Source: Garcia nutans
Taxonomy: Eukaryota > Streptophyta > Magnoliopsida > Malpighiales > Euphorbiaceae
Assembly (NCBI GenBank): GCA_947685225.1
Contig: CANTUV010000037.1
Coordinates: 29,283,001-29,347,000, forward strand
DNA length: 64,000 bases
Direction of reading: 5' to 3'
Both the position numbers and the translations under genes were made by a program. Each line of letters opens with the position of its first letter. Position 1 is the first letter of the stretch. The notes below the pieces were generated by a model. That model did no database searches. It had not been told where the DNA came from and worked only from the letters and a program-made list of their open reading frames with translations. Shown here piece after piece: positions 56,290 through 64,000 of this stretch.

Positions 56290-57469
56290 ATGAAGCACCA
56301 TCGATTATAATTCAACAAACTTTCTTTGGCTTGAGTGCTACTTATTTTATTTATGATTTCTTTAATATTTTTGGAAAAATTATTTTTTTAATTTAAGATT
56401 ATATGAATAAATTACTTTCATCAAATCTTTTTTTATGTTGGATGCCCAACCGATGATGAGTCTACCTTGATATTCATAAATTAGTGTATCTATGTGTCAT
56501 GATCCGAATGACTTTAACAGGTGAGGGAGTTGTTCTATAGCATCGAGTTGTGTATGCTTACTCAGAGAGGGCTCTTGCACAATTATGTCTGTCTAGGTCC
56601 TAGTCGATCTTAGAACATGTTTTGATAAACTTTTGAGGTGAAATTGAACTCTGCTTATTTAAGGGAGAAATGATTTAGGCATTGTTTGGTTAGCCAACAA
56701 CTAGTATCCACTCATATTAACATCAATTCTTAGTTTGTTCCCTTGGGCCTTCATAAGTTTTTAGCTTGCTTTTTATTGGCTTACAAACTCAATAACCTAC
56801 CCTGAGTTATTGTTACACTCTTGACAAGTCTGATGATCACTGAATTACCTAGAGAAAAGAAGATCAAAGAAAGTATGTATTATGAAGACCATAAAGATAG
56901 TTGAAGTTTACTTGAACTAGATTTAATATCTCCGATCTCTTTCATCATTGATATAAAGTTACGACAACAAAGGATACATCCTCCTTGAAGTAAACTCACT
57001 CTACTCCATTCATCAATGGTCAGAAGCATCGAATGAGGCAACTCTCTTAGAGCTAGGACAAAAAAAAAAGAGAAAAAAGAAGAAAAAAAGAAAAAGAAAA
57101 GAAAAAGAAAAAGAAAAAAGAAATAAAATAAAATCCAAAAAGGATTGTTTAGAAAGCCAATAGAGTTCCTTTTACTTAAAGCAACAGAAGACTTCCACTT
57201 AGTTTATGAGGAAAGATTGACTTGAATTGGTCTAGCTCAACCAAAGACTCAAATAGAATCAAAGAAATGAGAGAAATATCATCTTTCATTTTATCCAACA
57301 CAACTCCAAGTCTGCAATCTTGAAAGTTTTGATACTGGATATTCCAAATGGAAAAGGACAAAATAATGGTCTGGAGTTTCTATGAAAGAAAAAGATTAAG
57401 AATTCTGCCAAATGATAGAAGGACATTCAAGCTTCATATTTTCATGAAGTCAAAAGATAAAAGTGATAC
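56290..57469 (+). other. Element H interior, no gene seen
   Basis: Non-coding. About 56550-57400 aligns in reverse with E4 at 51180-51055 and 48740-47260, and includes the unoccupied target of the E4 solo LTR. An A/G-rich tract lies at 57060-57130. A small ORF on the opposite strand (57176-57361) has no support. Confidence 0.7.
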
Positions 57470-57829
57470 TGTAGACCCTTAATTTTGACCCAGTCCGGTC
57501 TAATATATTTTAATTAGTCCAAAATAATTTTTGTTTTGTCCAATATATTTTAATTAGCCCAAAATAATTTTTGTTATCTTAATTAAATAATATTTACTTT
57601 AGTATTTAATTTTTATAATTTTTAAAAAATAATAATATTAAAAAAATAATAAAAATAAATAATAAAAAATTATAATAAAAATAAAAATCGGTGAAGAAAA
57701 AATTGGCGATGAAAAAATCGTCGCCGAAAATCAGCGTGGACGAAATGGCCGTGGGCCATTTCGCCCGCAGGAGTTTCCTACGGATGAAATGGCCCGTAGG
57801 CCAATTCTAGCCCGCAGCTCATAGCCAGC
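57470..57829 (+). repeat. Element H 3' LTR, first 360 bp
   Basis: Starts TGTAGACCCTTAATTTTGAC, the LTR start of the E4 family, here in plus orientation, and is cut at 57829 by the E5 LTR. It ends in a GC-rich section with GGGCCATTTCGCCCGCAGG-type repeats like those in the solo LTR at 50630-50830. Confidence 0.85.
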
Positions 57830-60376
57830 TGTAATATCCTCATATATGCTCTAGAAGTTTTGATTATGTTATTGTTATTGTTGTTGTTGTTATATTGGAT
57901 TGTATATATGTGTTAATTACAAGAGAAAAGAAATTGGGAAAGAAAATAGGGTTTAGAGAGAATGGTATATGTTGTGTATATGATGATATATATAACATAT
58001 AAATTGGTCAAATGAAGAGTCAAGGGGGTAGAGATACTTATTTGGTTATTGGTGAAATGACTATTAAGGGCATTGGATTAAAAAGAAAGCTAGAACAAAT
58101 GATAAAAGGGTGTTTTGGTAATTGTTTGAATTGGAACACTTGGTGGAGATTAAAAGAAGAGTTGACTTTATTTTTGTGGTTCATTTCTTCTTTCTTCTTT
58201 GTGTGGCCGGCTCCTTCATAGACAAAGGAAAACAAGAGACAAAGTGAAGATCTTGATGTGTTAAGCTCAAATTGATGGAAGATTGAAGTGATCTAGTGGA
58301 TGATACAAGAAGTCTTATAACTTTGGTAAGTTCTCTTGTGATCTTTGTGTTTATTTGAAATGATATTTGAGTTTGATAGATTTTTAAGAGTGTGTTGGTT
58401 GATTTTGAGATGTGAGAAGTGTTTGAGTGATTGGATGATGGATGTTGAGTATGGATTGAAGAAAAGAGTAAGTGGTTGGAAGAGATGATGTTGTATATGT
58501 GGTGAGGGTTTTGAGATGATTTTGTGTTTTGTGCTTGATGTGTGTTTGGCTTGTTTTGGTGTGTTGCAAGTTTTAGATGAGTTTTGAGTATGTTTTGTTA
58601 AGACGGTGTGAAGTGGATGTTGTTGGATAAAAGTGTTTTGTTGAGTGTTTGGTTGTTTTGGTCGGAATCTTGATTTGTGGCCGGACACGCCCATGAGCAT
58701 GTCCAGGGTCTTTAGGCGTGTCAATTGTGTTGGAGGCAGTAGGTTTGACACGACCAGTAGCACGCCCGTGTTATTGAGCATGTCATAGCTACTGTGAGAT
58801 TTGAGAATTTACACGCCCAGGAACACGCCCATGTTGTTGAGCGTGTAAATACTTCTGTGCTGTGGAGTTAGGGCACGGTCATGGACACGCCCGTGTGGGT
58901 GAGCGTGTCAGGGTTAGGGTTTGCCCTAATTAATTTCTAATTGGATTATCTCTTGTGCATCCCTAAACAAGTATATGCTATTACTTTTGATTTAGGTCTT
59001 AAAGATAGTGATTAATCATTGATTTAAGAGGTAGAAGGATCTTGAACAAGGAAGTGTTAAGAGTGGTGTGATTTGTTTTTGAGGTAAGTACAAAACCTAT
59101 ATGATTGTGTGTAAGTTCAAATGTGGCATTACTACATTGTTAATTTATTTGAGCAATGTGTATTGTTATGTTTATATCAATGATGATATATATATATATA
59201 TATGAATAATGTGAATGACATGATGATGCAAATGAATGTGTTTATGAAAGATTGAAATGTTATGCTGTGAATTGAGATGAAATGGAATATAGAGCCATTG
59301 TGATTGGCTATATTGATTCATTTGAGAATGAAATTGATAACAAATTAATAAATGAGTTGTGTGGCTAATGTGTTATTCCATTTTCAGAGTTTGTTGTTGG
59401 TGGCATGCCTAATGATAGTAACAATCTCTTGAAGTTAGGTTGGGCTTGATCCTTGAAGTCAAGTTGGGTTGAAGTTTAACATGTTTTACTCCCCTTGAAG
59501 CTTGGTTGGGTCTAGTCCTTGAAGCCTAATTGAGATGTTACAACCCTTGAAGCTAGGTTGGGTTTGGTTCTTGAAGCCAAGTTGGGTTGAGACTTAGCAT
59601 GCTTTGTTCCCCTTAAGCTTGGTTGAACCTAATCCTTGAAGCCTAGTTGGGTATATGTGATAATGATAAATGTGATAAAACCAAAGCATTAACTCTGAAA
59701 ATTGAATGGCATATTAGTGTGTCTTGGGCCCAATGCTTGTCTTTGTTAATGTGAGTCATGATTTGTTTAATGTTGTTCATGAATGGTTAAATGAATAACT
59801 AATGAGGCATATGAAATGCAAAGGTATGTTGTTAGCTTTGCATATATGATATTACATGTATAATATGGATTGAGAATTGGCATTGCATTGCACTGAAGCA
59901 TAACATTAGCACATTTTGTCTTACTAAGCCGTTGGCTTAGCGCGATAGTGTTTGATCGCGCAGGTAATAGGGTTGAACCCGAGAGCTCTTCGAGACCGAG
60001 TGAGAGTAGATAGTGAAGAGTTGATTTTGGGAACTTAAAGATCAGAGGAGACTTGCCAATCATGTATAACTCTTTTATATTTTGTAAAGTAATGATTTTA
60101 ATGTACATATGTGTATATTTGTAAATATGGAATTAAATGTTTTCATATATGTAAATATTTTCTATATTCCGCTGCGTATTTAGTAACGGTATATATATAT
60201 ATTTGTTTTATATAATAAGTTAATGACTTATTTTCTCTAATGTATAATGAGAAAGCTTCTAGTATCATTTAAAATGTTTTGAATGTTAATAAAATCCGTA
60301 GCATCCCTATGTTCAGTGCACGTATGTTACATTGTGGGGTTTGTAGTGTGCGTGTATTGGATGTGGGGGTGTTACA
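57830..60376 (+). repeat. E5 5' LTR
   Basis: 2547 bp, TGTAATATCC start, GTGTTACA end, homologous along its length to the E2 LTRs. A C-poor stretch at about 58374-58670, GGGCGTGTC-type modules at 58680-58915, a TA run near 59190, CTTGAAGC-type repeats at 59425-59650 and the stem-loop pair at 59924-59961. The antisense ORF at 58293-58781 is most likely a composition artefact. Confidence 0.93.
59924..59961 (+). other. Paired stem-loops in E5 LTR
   Basis: CTAAGCC-GTT-GGCTTAG (59924-59940) and GCGCGAT with ATCGCGC (59940-59961), both perfect. CAGGTAATAGGG follows. Confidence 0.75.
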
Positions 60377-60544
60377 GTTGTTTTGGTATCAGAGCCTAGG
60401 TTTGAGATTCTCAACCTAGGTAAAATGTAAGAAAAAGAATATTTTTACTTAAAAAGTGGTTTTTGAATAACATATATGTTTGGGATTGGCAATCTCTGAT
60501 CTTTAATAAGATGTATTCTGCTGTGTTTGCAGAAATAGGTTGTG
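60377..60544 (+). promoter_or_regulatory. E5 leader with Met-tRNA primer site
   Basis: TGGTATCAGAGCC at 60384-60396, 7 nt after the LTR end, then 148 bp of AT-rich leader before the gag ATG. Confidence 0.88.
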
Positions 60545-63500
60545 ATGGATCCTCATTTGCGTCAGTCAGTTGAGGGTAGTGAGGAGAGTGTAGCTCCGGA
60601 GGATAGAGCTAGAGTTGATAGTGCTGGGGAGGCACCTGCTTCTGTGTCGGGGAGACCAGTTGGTGAGGAGGTTCCGCCAGCTTGGCTTAGGCATGTGATA
60701 GAGGCTTTGAGACAAGCACCTTTGCAACCACCGCCGCCACCCCCTCAGCCTGTGGTATCAGTGAGGCACTATGATAAACTAAGGAAGTATGGAGCGGAGG
60801 ATTTCCTTGGTACTACTGATCCAGCTGTAGCAGAACAGTGGCTTGACAAAGTACAGAGGATCTTTATTCAGTTGCAAGCCACCCCAGAGGAAAAGTTTGA
60901 TTATGCAAGATCATTGCTACAGAAGGATGCATACGACTGGTGGAGGACAGTGCCCCATTCTATGGATGATCCACCAACCTTGTCTTATGCTGATTTCTTG
61001 AGAGAATTTGAATTGAAGTATACTCCTAGGGAGTACAAAGACATGAAGAAGATGGAGTTTTTGAGCTTGAAGCAAGACAGCAGGACTGTAACTGAATATG
61101 AAGTTGAGTTTATTAGATTGAGCCATTATGCTGGGGGCATTATAGCTGATGAGATAGATAGATGCAGGAGATTTGAGGAGGGATTGAGGCCCTCTATCAT
61201 GTGTCTGGTGGCTGGATCTAGATATCATGATTTTTCCCAGCTTGTGGCAGCAGCTCGGAGTGTGGAGCGAGCTCAAGTTATTGCAGTTGCTTCAGAGGAA
61301 GAGATTAGGGTTGGAAGGCCCCAGTTGGAGGCAGGGTCTTCTTCTGCGAAGAGAGGTAAAGGAAGCTTTGTTCCTAGAGTTAGTAGGAGTTAGAGGTTAG
61401 CTGGTAGGTCAGTGCAGTTACAGAGGCAGAGATTTAGACCTGCAGCTTCAGTGGCAAGTGCTCCGACCCCTATGATTCAAAGATCCACCCTACCCATCTG
61501 TATCAATTGTGGTAGGCCACATGGTGGTCCTTGCTGGAAGACGGGTGTAGCAGGGGTTTGTTTCAGATGTGGATCACCAGATCACTTTGTGAAAGATTGT
61601 CCTGAGAGGCAAGAACAGATGTCAGTTGATACTGCAGCTTCTCGACCTAGTGTGAGGGGAGGTCGAGCAGGCAGAGGTAGCAGCCAGGGAGGCAGATCTG
61701 GGTTCAGTGCTAGAGGAGGTTCTACATCCAGAGAGAGTAGACCAGAGGAGGTTGGGTCTTCCCAGAGGATATATGTTATGCAGAGACAACCAGATGCATC
61801 GGCAGTCATAGCTGGTACTTTTTCTTTATTTGATACTTCAGTACTTGCTTTGATTGATCCGGGTTCCACACATTCTTATATTAGTGCATCTGTTTTGCCT
61901 GTGTTTGATATGCATGCTGAGTCCCTAGGATTTGATGTGTTGGTGACAAATCCGTTAGGGCATAGTGTGGTTGTGAGTAAGGTGCACCGAGATAGTGCAG
62001 TGAGGGTGCAAGGTGAGGAGTTCCTTGGAGACTTGATTGAGATGCCATTTAAGGAATATGATGTGATTCTAGGTATGGACTGGCTATCTAAACATGGAGC
62101 TGTGGTAGACTGTAAAAGGAAAATTGTTTCTTTGAGAACTGTTGATGGTAGAGAGGTGATAGTATCTAATGAGCAGGAACAGCTAGCCTCCTTATTTGTT
62201 TCAGCTGTTGCAGCCAGGAGATTGATTAGAAAGGGGTGTGATACTTATCTTGCTCATGTGGTAGATACTAGAGTAAGGAGTCCTCAAATTGATAGTATAG
62301 CCACAGTTGCAGAATTCCCAGATGTGTTTCCAGAAAAATTGCCAGGGTTGCCTCCTGAGAGAGAGGTGAAGTTTGGTATTGAATTATTGCCTGGTACCCC
62401 TCCTATTTCTATTACTCCTTATAGAATGGCACCAGCAGAATTAAAGGAATTGAAAGTGCAATTACAGGAGTTGTTGGACAAAGGATTTATTCGCCCCAGT
62501 GTTTCTCCTTGGGGAGCTCCTGTGCTATTTGTGAAAAAGAAAGATGGTACTATGAGGTTGTGTATCGATTATAGGCAATTGAACAAGGTGACTATTAAAA
62601 ATAAATATCCTTTGCCTAGAATCGATGATCTCTTTGATCAATTGAAGGGTGCAGCTGTGTTTTCTAAAATTGATTTGAGATCTGGGTACCATCAATTGAG
62701 AGTTAAAGCTGATGACATTTCCAAGACCGCCTTTCGGATGGGCATTATGAATTTTTAGTTATGCCTTTTGGTCTAACGAATGCACCTGCAGCTTTTATGG
62801 ATTTGATGAATAGGGTGTTCAGGCCCTATCTGGATCAGTTTGTAGTGGTCTTCATCGATGACATTCTGGTGTATTCGCGGAATGAAGAGGAACATGATAT
62901 GCATCTACGGATTGTGTTGCAGATTTTGAGAGAGAAGCAGTTGTTTGCCAAATTGTCGAAATGTGAGTTCTGGTTGGATCAAGTCGCTTTTCTCAGACAT
63001 ATTGTTTCAACAAAAGGCATTAGAGTTGATCCGAGTAAAGTTGAAGCTATTTTGAATTGGAGTCCACCAAAGTCAGTGACTGAAGTTAGAAGTTTTCTGG
63101 GTTTGGCAGGCTATTACCGACGGTTTGTGAAAGGATTTTCTTTGATAGCTACTCCACTCACCAGATTGCTTCAAAAGGGAATTAGATTTGTGTGGACAGA
63201 TCAGTGTCAGGCTAGCTTTGAGCAGTTGAGAGAAATATTGACTCAAGCGCCTGTTCTTACTTTACCTGTGGAAGGCAAACCATATGTGATCTACAGTGAT
63301 GCTTCACATAGTGGTTTGGGGTGTGTGCTAATGCAAAAAGGTAAAGTTATAGCTTATGCTTCTAGATAGTTGAAACCACATGAGCTTAATTATCCGACCC
63401 ATGATTTAGAGTTAGCAGCAATTGTGTTCGCATTGAAGATTTGGCGACACTATTTGTTTGGGGAGAAATGTTTCATCTACACTGATCACAAAAGCTTGAA

Positions 63501-64000
63501 ATATTTGGGTGTCCAGAAAGAACTTAATCTTCGACAGAGGAGATGGTTGGAATTGATTAAAGACTACGACTGTTTGATTGATTATCATCCAGGTAAAGCA
63601 AATGTTGTTGCTGATGCCTTGAGTCGGAAGTCTTTAGCTGGTTTAACTGTTTACTCGCTCTCGTTGCTTGTTGAGTTGAGAGCTTTGCATGCCAGTTTTG
63701 TACCTTGTGATGATGGTGCATTGTTGACACAATTGCATTTGAAACCAATTTTATTGGATCAGATCAAAGAGGCTCAGTTGACTGATATGAAGATTCAAAA
63801 GATTATTTCAGATTGCAAGAATGGGAAGACTAGAGATTTTATTGTGAAAGGTGATGGGAGTCTCTGGTTTAAGAACCGATTATGTGTACCCGATGATGCT
63901 GATTTGAAAAGAGTCATTTTAGAAGAAGCACATCAGTCAGTGTTTGCTATGCATCCGGGTAATACAAAGATGTATCATGATTTGAGACAGCATTACTGGT
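60545..64000 (+). pseudogene. E5 gag-pol polyprotein, two stops and a frameshift, 3' end outside window
   Basis: ATG at 60545. Gag runs to a TAG at 61391-61393 (CAG in E2) and continues in the same frame with the CCHC knuckle [14 protein letters not shown] (about 61558-61600), protease [10 protein letters not shown] (about 61857) and RT, until a 7-bp deletion near 62737 shifts the frame. RT resumes at 62761 in the new frame with FIDDILVYS (about 62855). TAG at 63367-63369 (CAG in E2) interrupts RNase H. The frame then stays open from 63370 to 64000 through RNase H ([13 protein letters not shown]) and the start of the integrase zinc region. Non-functional as it stands. Confidence 0.93.

Larger units (their letters stand above)
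57830..64000 (+). mobile_element. E5: Ty3/gypsy chromovirus of the E2 family, cut by window end
   Basis: 5' LTR 57830-60376, primer site 60384-60396, gag-pol from 60545 to the window end in the integrase zinc region. Same family as E2 but in opposite orientation and older: two stop codons and a 7-bp deletion are visible. Left flank CCAGC (57825-57829) should recur after the 3' LTR outside the window. Confidence 0.93.

Noticed and set aside
58012..58235. Small ORFs on both strands in the E5 LTR
   Set aside because: They are within LTR sequence and the matching region of the E2 LTR does not keep the frame.
1..64000. A host gene or a defence or metabolic gene cluster
   Set aside because: Every frame above about 200 codons, apart from the antisense LTR frames that fall below it, is retroelement sequence or the unplaced remnant at 33-932. 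Nothing else with a recognisable domain was found.

Overview
The window is plant nuclear DNA, most likely from a eudicot, and consists almost entirely of nested LTR retrotransposons. The evidence is Ty3/gypsy chromovirus polyproteins (gag, protease, RT, RNase H, integrase, chromodomain) with 2.5-2.8 kb LTRs and an initiator-Met-tRNA primer site, Ty1/copia polyproteins with 1.4 kb LTRs, and gag-only relatives of the Tat/Ogre type with long tandem arrays. I see no host gene, rRNA, tRNA gene or CRISPR array. The species cannot be told from the sequence.

Layout. 1-932: remnant of an unplaced retroelement-like ORF (minus). 933-3072: truncated internal region of a gypsy chromovirus (E1, minus), which shares the LTR at 3073-5620 with the next copy. 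3073-15844: complete gypsy chromovirus E2 (minus), very young, interrupted by a solo LTR at 5761-8571 (TSD ACCTT). 15845-16619: tail of a related LTR. 16620-33332: degraded gypsy E3 (plus), interrupted in integrase by copia-1 at 21369-29614 (TSD GATCG) and, in its 3' LTR, by a 321-bp solo LTR (32568-32888, TSD CATTA). 33333-33666 and 55832-57829: the two halves of an old Tat/Ogre-like element H (plus), split by E4. 33667-55831: gag-only Tat/Ogre-like element E4 (minus) with 67-bp and 24-bp tandem arrays near its 3' end, itself carrying copia-2 (39070-47252, TSD GACCT) and a solo LTR (48741-51049, TSD CCTCG). 57830-64000: gypsy E5 (plus), same family as E2, running off the window.

Relative ages. 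Copia-2 has near-identical LTRs (about 3 differences by eye in 1430 bp) and an uninterrupted 1322-codon ORF, so it is the best candidate for a recently active element. E2 has about 8 LTR differences in 2548 bp, but has one stop codon and is split by a younger solo LTR. Copia-1 is older (roughly 2.5% LTR divergence, two stop codons, altered protease motif). E3, E4 and H are old and defective. E4 and H have no visible pol and could only have moved with enzymes supplied by other elements.

The most unusual signal is a pair of adjacent stem-loops in every chromovirus LTR here. Both arms of the second stem change together between families, which points to a selected RNA structure. Other points worth checking are a 320-base LTR segment with a single cytosine on the element-sense strand, the tandem E1/E2 arrangement, and the tandem arrays inside E4. 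Difference counts were made by eye and are approximate.
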